Assembly (NCBI GenBank): GCA_037178975.1
Contig: JASJZH010000002.1
Coordinates: 6,747,501-6,811,500 of the forward strand
Direction of reading: 5' to 3'
DNA from: Oscheius tipulae
Taxonomy: Eukaryota > Nematoda > Chromadorea > Rhabditida > Rhabditidae
Length of the DNA: 64,000 bases
Shown: one piece after another, positions 1-10,438 of the stretch
How the letters are laid out: the number at the start of each line of letters is the position of its first letter
How positions within the stretch are numbered: the stretch's first letter is position 1
Translations under genes and position numbers: made by a program
The notes under the pieces: model-generated
Told to the model about the DNA's origin: nothing
The model's database searches: none
The model's input: the letters and a program-made list of their open reading frames with translations, nothing else

Positions 1-1529
1 AGATTGTGTCCGGTGATTGTGATCAGCTTCTCGCCAAACGGATCCTTCTGGAAGAGAGGGTCCCGGCCCATTCTGGCTGTCATGAACAGGAACATGCATG
101 CTACGTAAATGCACATCTTCCAGAGACTGACGAAGGCATAGGTCTTGGATCTTCTCTCAGAAAGACGACTGGCGAAGCGAGCTAGTCCACGGATTGGCGG
201 GAAGACAGACTCGGAGTGGACAAAATTCTGCCACCAGGCTAAGGAGATCAGTGTCAGGGCAACCGGGATGCTGAAGCTGTGCTTTTGGAGGTTTGGAATG
301 AATGTCGGCAGGGCCCAGAAGCCGGTACTTTGGGCTCCAATGGCGATGATGTCGATGACAACCAGGAACAGGGAGCCGGCCTTGGCTGGTCGACTGATGA
401 GAGACAGAACGGCGGGAATGAAACACATTCCGTTGGTCAGTTGGGAGGCTAAAGTGTGATTGACAGAGAGATAGAGAGACAGTACCTGTTACGACATCTA
501 GGTCTGGGAAGACCTTGAAAACGAGGATTCCTACTCCGACTGCGTGAAGGGACTCGACGATCAGGACCTGAAAACGGGAATGAGTCTCTCTATCTATTTC
601 GCCCCTGATATCCTCTCAATATTTCCCTGTATTTGTGTCTCTGTCACTCTTGTTCTGTTAGCAAAACTTATGTTTGGTCTGGTAGCATTAGACGTTTCTA
701 TATCTCTCTGTCTCTATGTCCCCCTGTCTCCCTGTCTCCTTGTTTCCCTGTCGCTCTGTCTCGCTACCTCTCTGTCTCTCTGTCTATCTTCTCCAACCTC
801 TGCCACCCACCACGACAAACTGCATCAATGTCGGCCGTTTGACATTTTTGAAGAGTGTCCTGTGAAGAGACCTGACAAAACACATGGCCTCCGGAGCGCA
901 GAGAGCCAACAAGGTAGCCCAGACCCACTTGACCACATGGCGCTGTTCAATATACACCTGAAAAAGGAACTGTGGATATTTTGACAGAGAGACTGACCGT
1001 ATTCCATTGAGCTTCTGGGATTTTGTCGCGGCAGATGGTCATGTTCTGCCCACCCCAGCCGATGGCCGAGGTCATGAGAAGGAAGGAACTTTTGGCCACA
1101 ACTGCCGAGCCCAATGTGAGCAATAATAACACAACAAATGTGCATAGTTTGAGAACTTGTAGGGAGGCATCGTGCCAAAATCCTGAAAAAACGTGTTTTG
1201 CATAGAGGGAGACGGTACCATGGCCTATCCTGTCCGGTTTGGGAGGCAGTAATCGGAATATGTCCCATCCTTTGTTTTCGATTACGGTTCTGGAAGCAGA
1301 TTGATTTGACCCCGGTATGTTTCTGGCCTGAACGTTCTTTTCTTCCGATACAATCGCCTCTGGCGGCTCGGCCACTGTTCGCAAACAGCTCTAATCCCAA
1401 TAGCAAGCGCTCTTCTCAATAAAAATTCGCATGCAGCCAACAAGCCCATTGGAAGATGAGACAAACAGACATACTCACTTTCCAGTACTTTTTGGTATTT
1501 CCACCTAATGTGTCTGTCTACCCATTGTT
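1..1529 (-). CDS. chs: Chitin synthase, 5' part (C-terminal catalytic part lies beyond the left edge)
   Basis: Multi-pass membrane enzyme that polymerises UDP-N-acetylglucosamine into chitin for eggshell and pharynx. Exons read leftwards as 1529-1479 (less certain), 1374-998, 957-811, 567-486 and 448 to the edge. Recognised from family signatures: GWDIFRLLPPK, the stretch ALCAPEAMCFVRSLHR followed by LFKNVKRP, VESLHAVGVGILVFKVFPDLDVV and SQLTNGMCF before PAVLSLISRPAKAG. Several hydrophobic segments are visible (for example LKLCTFVVLLLLTLGSAVV), matching the N-terminal transmembrane block of animal chitin synthases. The glycosyltransferase domain (EDR, QRRRW motifs) is not in the window. Splice phases agree between exons 1479/1374, 998/957, 811/567 and 486/448. 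The intron 487-810 and its neighbours are full of CTGTCTCT-type repeats. Confidence is high for identity and lower for the 5' exons. Confidence 0.88.
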
Positions 1530-1780
1530 CTGTTCCCGAACAAGTCACCCCTAGTTGGTCAATAGAACACAGTTACGGGAGAAGGTCTGAGTGACCCTTT
1601 AAGACACTGCTCTCGGCTGGATAGAGACGAGTAAACAGGCATGTAAAAAAGGACTGAACATTGATTTTGGGGTAGGACACCGTCGGACACAGCGACAGGC
1701 ACAGGGTTTTGAGCATCAGTGGTACTGTCGCGCGCCATAAAGTCTTTTCAGCTCGAAGAACGTATTTGCTAACAAAATGA

Positions 1781-1832
1781 TATTCTGAAAAGTTGTAGAG
1801 AGATCAAGGGCTACACCCTTGCAGAACATTGT
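1781..1832. repeat. ~54 bp hairpin repeat, copy 1
   Basis: Imperfect inverted repeat. The left arm resembles TTCTGAAAAGTTGTAGAG and the right arm GGGCTACACCCTTGCAGAAC. It belongs to a dispersed family; the best copy is at 28238-28291. Confidence 0.55.
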
Positions 1833-2006
1833 GGCAAAATCAAAATAACATCCCGAAAAGTGGGTTTGGAAATGCGGGTGAGGGCTGGGGTATGTTGAAA
1901 GCAGACTTCGAGGGTTCAGAAAGAGGACGGTAGCTTTGGTTCAAGAGAGCGAATGAGAGAGAAAGACAGAGTATTGCAAGAGACAAAAAGTTCAAGTAAA
2001 CCCTTA

Positions 2007-2148
2007 CGAGGTCATCTGGTCCGAGGAGCTGTCTCTCGGCTCGGCACCTTTGGCCGGCGCGTCATCGGTAGTGAAGTAGTAAGTATCCTGAGGCTGATCG
2101 CGGCTGTCCAAGGTGGCCATTCTGGCTAGCCTCGAATGGCCATCGAGG
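2007..2148 (-). CDS. Possible first coding exon of chitin synthase
   Basis: An open stretch starting MDTLDGHSRLARMATLDSRD and ending before a GTAAGG donor at the left end. It is acidic and serine-rich, like the cytoplasmic N-terminus of chitin synthases. Its end phase (two extra bases) does not match the exon starting at 1529, so an exon is missing or a boundary is wrong. It could also belong to an unrelated gene. Confidence 0.35.
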
Positions 2149-2149
2149 G

Positions 2150-3250
2150 TATCCATACCCAAAGATAAGAGTTGGGATACTCCTCGATCCGATCGATAAG
2201 GTCAGCTCCGTGTCCGCTGGAGGGGATACTTCGAAGAGGGGACTTGGGCGGAGAGAGAGCGAGGGGACGGAGCAGAGCAGTCGTTTCAAACCGGGGACGG
2301 TGCAAGAACCGGCTGCTCATTAGGACCCCGACTTGACCGCTAAGAGCCGGTCAATGTGTCAGTCGGCTAGACCAAGAAGGTCTCTAAGCTCTAGACGATG
2401 AGCTAACAGAGAGCGCTGCTGGCAAGAGGCCGAGAATGGTCGAGAAAAAATGTAGATCAATGAGAACAGACTCATTGATCAGATAGAGCAGTTAGGGACA
2501 AATTTCATTCAGGAACCAACTACTAAACTCTTTCGTTTTTAAATTTTAGCCATTACTGGTCCAGTTCAGTTTCCAAAACAAGATTGAGAAATCGCCTAGA
2601 GAGTTCCGGAAGACATCGTGCTCTAACTTTCTAAATCTTTGGGTCGACTGTACCATCTTTAAAATTGGACTAGTAAGGGGCTTGCGTGGAATTTCTCACA
2701 TTCTGCGATGAAACACAATTCCCGAGCTCTAGTAAGTTCTGTCAATGCTTATCAATCAAACTTCTAGCTATAGTTCGGCTCTCAAAATGAAGCTACCGAT
2801 CGAGTTTTGCGGACAGTCTTTGGTCATAAAAGTTCCACAGACAGACTCGTCTAACACTTGGGTAAGACGGCCACAGCACACATGAAATTTTTCCTTTTGA
2901 CACATTCCAACTATTGAGTCGCCAAACCCTAATGCAAGGAATTTGAATGGTTCTTTTACGAAACACGGAGTTTTCACTTTGTCACTAAAGCAAAGTAATT
3001 AATATAGTCAATACAAGCAATGTTCCTAATTAGAGTGCAACAAACTTCTCTTACTACAAACTATTTAGGTATTCAAAACAGTGGTTAATTATTGCACTTT
3101 GGAACTACAGAGAAATGTCTCTAAACAGAGAGACAGTCTGTCGTTCTTCAGACGTTGACGTTGTTCATTTCTATGTTGTTATTCCTTTCTGATCAGACTT
3201 TTTCATTGACCGCTACAGGCACATGTCTAATACCCAAAACTGACCACAAG
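2150..3250. other. Gene-poor stretch
   Basis: AT-rich sequence between the chitin synthase 5' end and the small orphan gene at 3254. I see no convincing exon, RNA gene or mobile element. It probably contains the chitin synthase promoter. Confidence 0.5.
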
Positions 3251-3253
3251 GTG

Positions 3254-3576
3254 TCAGCGAACGGCAGCCGCGGGAGGCGCTGGACCGTTACGTGCTCTCG
3301 TACTCATCGCCCACTTAAGCGCCGCTAATTCTGTCAACACGGGGAGCGTGCCGGATCGGGTTTCCGGCCACGCGCGAGAGCCAAGAGCGCCAAAAACTGT
3401 CACACTTCTGAGAGTGAGATTTCGAAATCTCGTCACCCCTTTGTGGATACTTTACAGAAAAATTTAAGGACCTACCCCTCGGTTGCGTAGAGCGGACCTT
3501 CATCCTTGTCCATCGCGGCCAGGCCGCGTCGTTCCATAAGCTTCGGCTGCTTTTGTTCGACTTCACTCTCTTCGTC
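3254..3576 (-). CDS. Hypothetical two-exon protein
   Basis: Exon 3576-3476 starts after a TTTTCAG acceptor and is acidic (DEESEVEQKQPKLMERRG). It ends at GTAGGT. Exon 3449-3254 starts after TGTAAAG and continues in phase through VTRFRNLTLRSVTVFGALGS to the stop. The intron is 26 nt, at the short end of the distribution here. The C-terminal exon is basic and alanine/proline-rich. I do not recognise the family. An upstream exon should exist, because the first exon begins at an acceptor; alternatively translation starts at the internal ATG of MERRG. It could be the tail of a longer gene whose 5' part I could not resolve. Low confidence. Confidence 0.35.
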
Positions 3577-3680
3577 CTGAAAACTTTCGGAAGCCAATAT
3601 TTGGATGAGCATAATACGCACAGGAACAGTTTGAACCCAGGGGCTAGGAGTCAAGAGGCGGATACAATAGATGCGCAAGC

Positions 3681-3702
3681 GAGAGAGAGAGAGAGAGAGA
3701 GC
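3681..3702. repeat. (GA)n microsatellite
   Basis: About eleven GA dinucleotides in a row, just upstream of the orphan gene at 3254-3576. Confidence 0.9.
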
Positions 3703-3910
3703 GCGATGAAGCCGAAGAGAATGGAACAGCCGAGGTAAGAAAGGTTTTTGTTCGTCTCTTGTTTGACAGAGACAGCTGATTGACAGCTCGAGTTAGGAAA
3801 AATTAAAAATTTTAGGAATTCGGACGATTCGGACTGTTTGCAGAGAAGAGTGTGCCAGTGCACTGAAGTTTCTAGCCCATTTTGGTACCGATCTCCGCAT
3901 TTTACAGCTT

Positions 3911-3965
3911 CGACATGTTCTGCAAACTTGTAGAGCTGATCGAAAGCTACAACTTTGCAGAGCCA
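3911..3965. repeat. ~54 bp hairpin repeat, copy 2
   Basis: Arms ATGTTCTGCAAACTTGTAGA and AGCTACAACTTTGCAGAGC pair as an inverted repeat. Half copies follow at about 4116-4145 and 4286-4317. Confidence 0.7.
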
Positions 3966-4115
3966 CCAATTCGAAAAATGCATCCATGTGCCTGAACGAA
4001 GCTGAGCAAGAACAGCTAGTGCATGCGCGCATGGCATCAGCGCCCCATAGGTTAGATTTGGCTCATGGAACAAATAATAAGTGATGAATCTTCTTTGAAA
4101 TTACCCAGATGCTCA

Positions 4116-4317
4116 ATCGCTGCAAGTTCGCAGGGCATTGTAGCTTTCAAAAATGGCACACTGGACTCAAATCAAGACGGTCAAACAAGAGGGCTTCGGG
4201 AGTTCCCAAGAGGCCAAAATGGTTTGGTCAATTTTGGATTCAAGTCATGGGCTTACAGGTTAACGAAAGTTTGAAGATGGAGAACAGGTCAAATGCTACA
4301 ACTTTATAAAACATTGC
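4116..4317. repeat. Two half copies of the hairpin repeat
   Basis: At 4116-4145 there is GCTGCAAGTTCGCAGGGCAT followed by TGTAGC. At 4286-4317 there is ATGCTACAACTTTATAAAAC. They look like the two arms of one copy separated by about 140 bp, or two degenerate copies. Confidence 0.4.
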
Positions 4318-4319
4318 TA

Positions 4320-5027
4320 ACAAGGGTGTAAGTTGGAAGCTCACTACTTGGTCCAGCTAAAGAGGAGAGAAGATTCGGACTCCGGGCTAGACAATAGACT
4401 AATGGCTCTAACCAACCAGCGTTCGTGTTCTCTAGTCAACTTCTTCTCGGACGCGTTGGATGCGGCGGAAACAGTAAATTGACAAATAGAGAGACGAATG
4501 GACAAACATGGTCACTTTTAGCCAAAAATCTACGTCTGGTTTTGCCCTGCCAACTGGACTCGCATCCGCTTCATGATTAACATTCTGATGACAAACCCTG
4601 GCAGTCTCAACAGCTTTTCAACCTCCTTTTTTGGCTCCAAAAGAGTTTTTTTTAGGATTTGCGATGTTCTGTAAAGTTGTCGATCTTGATCTGGTCTACA
4701 GTTTTGTAAAACAAACGTTAAAAATTCCATTATTCGACCGGTTACGCGACTCTAAAGCTGAAGGCTTGGGTCAAGGTAGAGATTTTACAGTATGTAATTC
4801 GAAAGACTGTCTCTCATTGTCAGGTAGGACCTGCCGAAAAGGTTTCGGCTGTTTTGACAGAAGTTTGAAATCGTACCAGTTCAGAATCCTGACTGACAGG
4901 GTACCAGAGACCATTGGTAGTTGTCTGTTAGTGTTTCAGTTACAGTACACAATCAGTCATAGAACCGAAATTTTGGAATCTCAAACTGTCTCAGAGACAG
5001 TGGATGTAACAAGCTATAATCGAAGAG
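4320..5027. other. Non-coding stretch with one hairpin repeat
   Basis: Contains the hairpin repeat at 4664-4714 and otherwise no gene I can support. Open frames here lack splice-flanked or family-like sequence. Confidence 0.45.
4664..4714. repeat. ~54 bp hairpin repeat, copy 3
   Basis: Arms GATGTTCTGTAAAGTTGTCG and TCTACAGTTTTGTAAAAC pair with a short spacer. Same family as 28238-28291. Confidence 0.65.
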
Positions 5028-5476
5028 TCACAAGAGGGAGGGGAAGACCAAGACCCATGATGCGGAAAGAAACTTCATAAGATAGAACAGAAAAACACAG
5101 ATTCTGATGGTGAGGATCATGAGACCGTTATGAGCCGAAGGAGACTGGAAAAGAACAAAGGGGGTGAGAAGAAACGAGCACTGACAGGCCCGAGACGTAC
5201 ACCTCACGTTCTGTCTCTCTGAGCTCCTGTGTTTCACCTGCTGTTTGCACCCGTCGAGCCGACTTAGGTCAGCTCCTCCCGAGGTGGGAAGAGGGATTTT
5301 ACTACTGGCTTTTACCTCGGTCCATCGGTCACCATACTTTTCTTCCTCGGAAGGCTCGTCAGAATCTTTCTTCTCTCCCTCGACCATGCCAAATAAAGCG
5401 TAGCCATACTTGTTCTCCTGAATTGGGGGTGAGAGACAGAGACAGAGATGCTTACCAAATCGTCGAATTCGGCCAT
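5028..5476 (-). CDS. Small single-pass membrane protein, unknown
   Basis: Three exons, 5476-5456, 5417-5316 and 5144-5028, joined at GTAAGC/TTCAG and GTAAAA/TTTTCCAG in matching phases. They give a 79-residue protein. The N-terminal half is acidic and soluble (MAEFDDLENKYGYALFGM, then an ESD-rich stretch and KYGDRWTE). The C-terminal half is one hydrophobic segment (LMILTIRICVFLFYLM) running to a hydrophobic end, so it looks like a tail-anchored or type II protein. The intron 5418-5455 holds a short CTGTCTC run. I do not recognise the family. The last exon could be longer if an intron near the stop was missed. Confidence 0.5.
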
Positions 5477-5499
5477 TGGAGGCCGTTGGGGAGAGAGTC

Positions 5500-6110
5500 A
5501 GAGCTGACCGTCACTCTCTGTTTGTTGTCACTTTGTTGTGTGTGAACACCGGTTATGTTGTCTGTTTGTCCCCGGTAAGGGTGTCCGTATTTGAAACACT
5601 TTCGGACAGACCTATGTATTTTCTCGCAGTGTTCGGATTGAGTCAAGTGGACTGGCCTACCGGAAGGATGAGCAACGTGTTCTGAATAGTTTATTCTAAA
5701 AAAGTAGTAACAACAACTGTACTCTCTCACACGATAAACTGCCAGAATAATAGAATCACTTATACCTGACTCACACCCGTACGATCTCAACAGTCACTTC
5801 TATTCGCTATATCGTGTCCCACCCGTACCGTCTCCACTATGCATTCAAACTAGGCCGCAGCTGCCCGCGGCCTTACTGAATCCTTCAAATTAGACAGGGC
5901 CTCGAACAGAGACCCGGTGTTGAATTTTTGCAGACCTCAAGTTTCTAGCTTGGGGTATATTTTTTATCTTTTGACGCTTCGTCTTTCGTCTGACATCATA
6001 CTGAATTCCTCTGAACAAGTTCCAATGACTCATACTCTCTGTCAATTCAAGTAAGGTAAAATCAAATTAGTTGATGGTCGATTGACCATTTTTGTCTCTC
6101 GAGAGGGGGT
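5500..6110. other. Intergenic region between divergent genes
   Basis: Separates the small membrane protein gene (-) from the TTL gene (+). No exon-like sequence seen. Confidence 0.5.
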
Positions 6111-6117
6111 GTAACCC

Positions 6118-6125
6118 ATTATAAG
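6118..6125 (+). promoter_or_regulatory. Candidate TATA box for the TTL gene
   Basis: ATTATAAG lies about 50 bp upstream of the TTL start codon. TATA-like sequences also precede the FAR and galectin genes, which are likewise secreted or abundant worm products. Confidence 0.35.
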
Positions 6126-6173
6126 AGACTCGTGTTTACATCTTTCTCCACTGTCAAAGCAACATTCGCAGTT

Positions 6174-6838
6174 ATGTTAGTGGCTGTCTTACTCCTGCCT
6201 CTTGCCGCTGGTCTATTCAATATTGGCACCCTACAATCAGTAGCCGTAAAGGGACGAGTTCTCTGTGATGGCGAGTCGATGAAAGGAGTAAAGCTGAAGC
6301 TTTATGAGGTCGAAAATGGTAAGTTTTTGAGTATGGCGCTCAAATTTGAATAGTTTTGAACTAGCTGCAAAATGGTGCTTCTGGCCTAACCAAAGACACG
6401 AAAAACATTCTAAACGAGTTTTCCAAGGTGTAATGGAAAGAAATGGCAAGAGCCTAGATCTTTACAGCAGTAACTCCCTGTTTCCCAAAAATTACAAGAA
6501 AATTGAAAGACGCAATGGGTCGACTTAGGCCCATTGCGTCTTTTGATCCCTAAAAATTTCTTTCTTGTTCAGTCCTCGACGAGCTCATGGACGAGCGTTA
6601 CTCCGACGGAAATGGCACCTTTTTCCTCGAAGGCAAAGCCACGGAGATCACTCCTATCGACCCCAAACTCAACATCTATCACCGTTGTCGATACGACGGA
6701 ATGTGCTACAAGAAGCTGGAGATTGAAATTCCTGAGAACTTTATCACTAACGGCGATGTTCCGAGGAAGATCTTTGATATTGGAGAGTTGAACCTGGCCG
6801 GAGCTTATTCGGGAGAAGCTGTGGACTGTATCAATTAG
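6174..6838 (+). CDS. ttr: Transthyretin-like (TTL, DUF290) secreted protein
   Basis: Small secreted nematode protein with a transthyretin-like beta sandwich; roles are proposed in signalling between cells and in apoptotic-cell recognition. Exons 6174-6318 and 6573-6838 encode 136 residues. The ATG at 6174 gives a signal peptide (MLVAVLLLPLAAGLFNIG). Mature-domain hallmarks are SVAVKGRVLCDG, GVKLKLYEVEN at the start, then IDPKLNIYHRC, KLEIEIP, and a C-terminal FDIGELNLAGAYSGEAVDC. Cysteines sit where the family has them. The intron (254 nt) contains nothing recognisable. TTC36 starts 191 bp downstream on the same strand, a spacing compatible with an operon. This family is nematode-restricted and anchors the taxonomic call. 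Confidence 0.95.
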
Positions 6839-7029
6839 AGAATTTTGAAAATTACTGTAAATGAATGTACATAGACTTTGAATTGTTCTCTCTCTCTCTG
6901 TCCATGTCTCTGTCTCTTTGTGTCCACTACCAACTACGTCTTTGTTTCATTGAAACAAACGACTCCTGTTGATAAGGAGGCGTGACCTTGCAGTATCGAC
7001 CGCGACCATCTGACTGTTATTCCCTGAAA

Positions 7030-7715
7030 ATGACTACCGCCAACGACCGAGCTGTTCTGAACAGAATTCTCAATCCTCTTCTACCAGCAAATGATCTGGT
7101 TGGAGAAAAAGAGGTTCAGGAAGATGGTGAGCTTTTGTACAGCCTTCACATAGTCACTTCAGAACCCATTTCCCACTCTGGCATTGAGGAATCAAGAAAC
7201 TTGGAGACAGAAGGGGTAAGACTAGCAGAATCTGGGAAAGTTGAAAATGCCGTTGCTGCTTTCTCGAAGGCTATCGAGATCTGTCCTGTCAATCCATCAG
7301 CATACAACAATCGAGCACAAGCTTATCGACTAGAAGGCAAGGTTGAAGGTAAGTCTGTTTCTGTCTCTCCGTCTTACTGCGCCTATGTCTCTATTTTTCT
7401 TCATGTGTCTTCTAGAAGCCCTCGTCGACCTAAACAAGGCCATCGAGCTCTCACACGGGAAGGGAAAGAGCGCTTGTCAGGCTCTAGTTCAAAGAGCCAT
7501 GATCCACAGACTACAGGGAGACGATGACAAGGCCAGAGTGGGTATTTTTTCTTCAATTTTCATTGTGGAACCATCCTTAGGAAGACTTCGGTGTTGCCGC
7601 CAGCCTCGGAAGCTCCTTCGCCAAAATGCAAGCAGTCGCCTTAAATCCCTACGCTGCTATGTGCAACAAAATGCTTGCCCAGGTTTTCGACGAACTAAAG
7701 ACTGGAAAACAATAA
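7030..7715 (+). CDS. ttc-36: Tetratricopeptide repeat protein 36
   Basis: TPR protein of the TTC36 family. In mammals it acts as an HSP70-linked scaffold and affects tyrosine catabolism; phenylalanine hydroxylase lies elsewhere in this window, probably by coincidence. Exons 7030-7348, 7416-7537 and 7581-7715 encode 191 residues, the usual length. Family signatures: the N-terminal [69 protein letters not shown] and the C-terminal [15 protein letters not shown]. The third exon start follows ATCCTTAG. The stop codon TAA sits inside an AATAAA, and only 7 bp separate it from the MTO1 stop on the other strand, so the 3' ends almost certainly overlap. Confidence 0.95.
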
Positions 7716-7716
7716 A
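7711..7716 (+). terminator. AATAAA poly(A) signal overlapping the TTC36 stop
   Basis: The stop TAA (7713-7715) is the middle of AATAAA. Cleavage would fall inside the MTO1 coding exon on the other strand. Confidence 0.7.
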
Positions 7717-7721
7717 ACTCT

Positions 7722-7727
7722 TTTATT
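7722..7727 (-). terminator. AATAAA poly(A) signal overlapping the MTO1 stop
   Basis: On the minus strand the last codon and stop (CAA TAA) continue as CAATAAAAG, so the MTO1 stop also lies inside AATAAA. Cleavage would fall in the TTC36 last exon. Confidence 0.6.
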
Positions 7728-10247
7728 GGCTCAGTTGCACTTTTGACTTGTAAATTGTAGGCTTTTTGAGGTAGCGAAGGATAGTGATTATGGCTTCGGG
7801 AGTGACCCCGGGGATCCGAGAAGCTGCTGCGAGGTTCTGTGGTCTCGCTCTATCCAACTTTTCGACGCATTCCATGCTCAGACCGAAGAGAGAACTGTAG
7901 TTGATGTCTTCTGGGATCAAGGTCTGAGACTCGCGATCGATTTCAGCTACCTGAAACATGGTAATAAGAAAATATAGACAGGGAGACAGAGAGTACGCAC
8001 CTTGACCAATAGCCTCTGATGTTCAATCCCGTATGTTCCCTCAACCCTGAGCTTTTCTGTCAAGGATTCAGCGTCACACTCGAACTTTTGAAGCTCGGGA
8101 AACTCTTCGATCAACTCTTGCAGGTCGACATTATACCGATGGATCATTTCGTAGCCGTTGTGGACTGAAACCCTGGTTGCCTGTCTCTCTAGGAATGACG
8201 TACCTCTAGCCTTGTTCGTCTGAACTTTAGGCAACAGTCTGGACCACTTGGTCAGACTCATGGAAATCCCTTTCAGAGTCTCTGTCACCTCGTCCAACTG
8301 GTGCTTTTTGGACAGGAACTTATCCCAGCGACTGTCACTCACTGCACTGAACTTTCTGCCATGTTCTGTCAAACGTAGATCGGCATTATCCGGCCTGAAA
8401 GAGGAATTGACAGAAAGATTGAAATGACTACCTCAAATGAAGACGGCACTCTGCCCTGGAAGTGAACATTCTGTAGGGCTCATTGGTACCGAGACTGGTC
8501 AGATCATCGACTAGAACACCCAGATAGCCTTCGGATCTCTTGATAGTCATTCCTTGTGTGTTCTGGGAGACAGCGGCAGCGTTAATTCCGGCCAAGAGTC
8601 CTGAAAAAATGTCACAGTCACTGTCATTGTCGCTCACCTTGCGCAGCCGCCTCCTCATATCCAGTCGTTCCATTGATCTGTCCAGCCAGAAGCAATCCCC
8701 CAACCTTCTTCGTCTCTAGCGTTGGATGTAACTGCTGCGGATCCACGTAATCGTACTGAACTCCATAGCCAGGCTGAGCTATCTCGACCCTCTCCATTCC
8801 CGGGATCGCTCTCATTATCTCGAGCTGCACCTCGGGACTAAAAGTCATTGACATTCCTTGGGGATAGATCAGTGGAGAGTCTAGGCCTTCATGTTCTAGG
8901 AATGTCTAAAGTTGCTTTTGTCATATCACTAATCTGTCTCACCCTGTGCTTCAGTTGTCTGAACCTGATAATTTTAGATTCCAGTGAGGGACAGTAGCGG
9001 GGACCGGTCGTTTCACTGTTCACATGCTCATTCTCTTTGAGATTTGCTTCGACTATCTCCGAAATTCGGTCGTTCGTCTCACCGATATAGGTTGGAAGCT
9101 GAAATCAGAATACTGCCAGTGTTCAGAACTGAACTGACCTGATCTTTCGGGTCCAGCCACACCTTCTCTGTCAGGAATGAGAAAGGGATTGGGGTAGTGT
9201 CTGGTGGATGGAGGATGAATTTCGAGAAGTCTATGGTATTCCTCTGGAGTCTGGGTGGTGTCCCGGTTCTGAGTCTTCCCAATCGAAACCCGAGCTTCTT
9301 GAATGATTCAGAGAGTCCGAAAGAGCTCTGTTCTCCTATTCGACCAGCTTTCCAGCGCTTCATCCCGAGAAAGATCTCTCCTCCCAAGAAGGTACCGGTT
9401 GTAATGACGACGCATTTCGAACTGAAGACCATCAATCGCCTCTATCTCCCTGTCTCTCTTTGTCTCTCTATCATGTTTTTCTATCTTACCTGATTTTCCT
9501 GCCGTCTGACAAGAGCACTCCCTTAATTTTCAACGAGTGTTTGTGTTCAAAAGTCAGCAACTCTTCCACATTCGCTTCCAGCACTTCCAGATTCTTTGTT
9601 GAGAAGATCTCTTTCTGCATCTCTGTCTTGTATATGGATCTGTCAATCTGAGCCCTCAACCCGAGAACAGCTGGGCCTTGACCACGATTAAGTGCTGAAG
9701 AGAGAACTGAATGAAGCCGAATTGAGAGCTTACCTTGGTACGTGATGGCAGACTTGTCACAAATTCTGGCACAGAGACCATCTAGAGCATCAATTTCTCT
9801 TATCAGATGTCCTTTTCCAATCCCGCCAAAACTTGGATTGCAGCTCATCTCTCCGATGGTGCTCTTATTGTGAGTCAAGAGCAGAGTCCTGGCTCCGCAG
9901 CGAGCAGCAGCAGCAGCTCCTTCACATCCGGCATGGCCGCCTCCTGTAAAAGTTTTAAGTTTTACGCTGTCTTCGGATTTATTGGCTCGCCTTGGTAAGC
10001 TATACTGAGCCTTTTGTCGGTCTGGTTGTCTTGAATAAATTAATTTTTCTGCACTAGCATTTTTGAAACTAGGTGAACATTGGCATAGCTATCACTTCAA
10101 GATGTTGCTGTTCATCTAATGGTAGCTATTGACTATTCTTTTGAAACAAAAAAAGAAAATTTTAAAAGTCTCACCTATGACCACGACATCAAAGTCCGTC
10201 TGTGTTGAAAAACGCCGGAGTATTGCCTTTCGACTATGAGAGAGCAT
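7723..10247 (-). CDS. mto-1: Mitochondrial tRNA modification enzyme MTO1 (GidA/MnmG family)
   Basis: FAD-dependent enzyme that, with GTPBP3, adds the taurinomethyl or carboxymethylaminomethyl group to wobble uridine of mitochondrial tRNAs. Nine exons: 10247-10175, 9943-9734, 9694-9490, 9421-9139, 9098-8943, 8905-8638, 8600-8432, 8394-8001 and 7950-7723, giving 661 residues. The first exon encodes a basic mitochondrial presequence ([16 protein letters not shown]), then [25 protein letters not shown], the Rossmann dinucleotide motif split by an intron. Other family blocks: [82 protein letters not shown] and a C-terminal [16 protein letters not shown]. All phases agree. It diverges from SMG8 across 191 bp and converges on TTC36. 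Confidence 0.97.
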
Positions 10248-10438
10248 TTTCTGCTTGTAAAAATAGGTGGAGTTCACTCCAAAAAGCGGCAAAGTTTAGA
10301 AGCCTGCTTTTGGACAAGAAAAATAAGCGCCGTGTTAGCTGAAACAGTGTTCGCGTACATTTATAATACACACTACTTTTAATTTACTCAATTTTCTTAT
10401 TTGTTTCGGATTTGTTCCAGAAAGATTTCTTAGATAGT
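10248..10438. promoter_or_regulatory. Compact bidirectional promoter between MTO1 and SMG8
   Basis: Only 191 bp separate the two start codons, so both promoters must lie here. A TTTGTTCCAG acceptor-like site 17 bp before the SMG8 ATG suggests spliced-leader addition. Confidence 0.5.

Noticed and set aside
544-984. Hydrophobic 146-residue plus-strand protein rich in SLSLCL
   Set aside because: It is the translation of a CTGTCTCT microsatellite opposite a chitin synthase intron.
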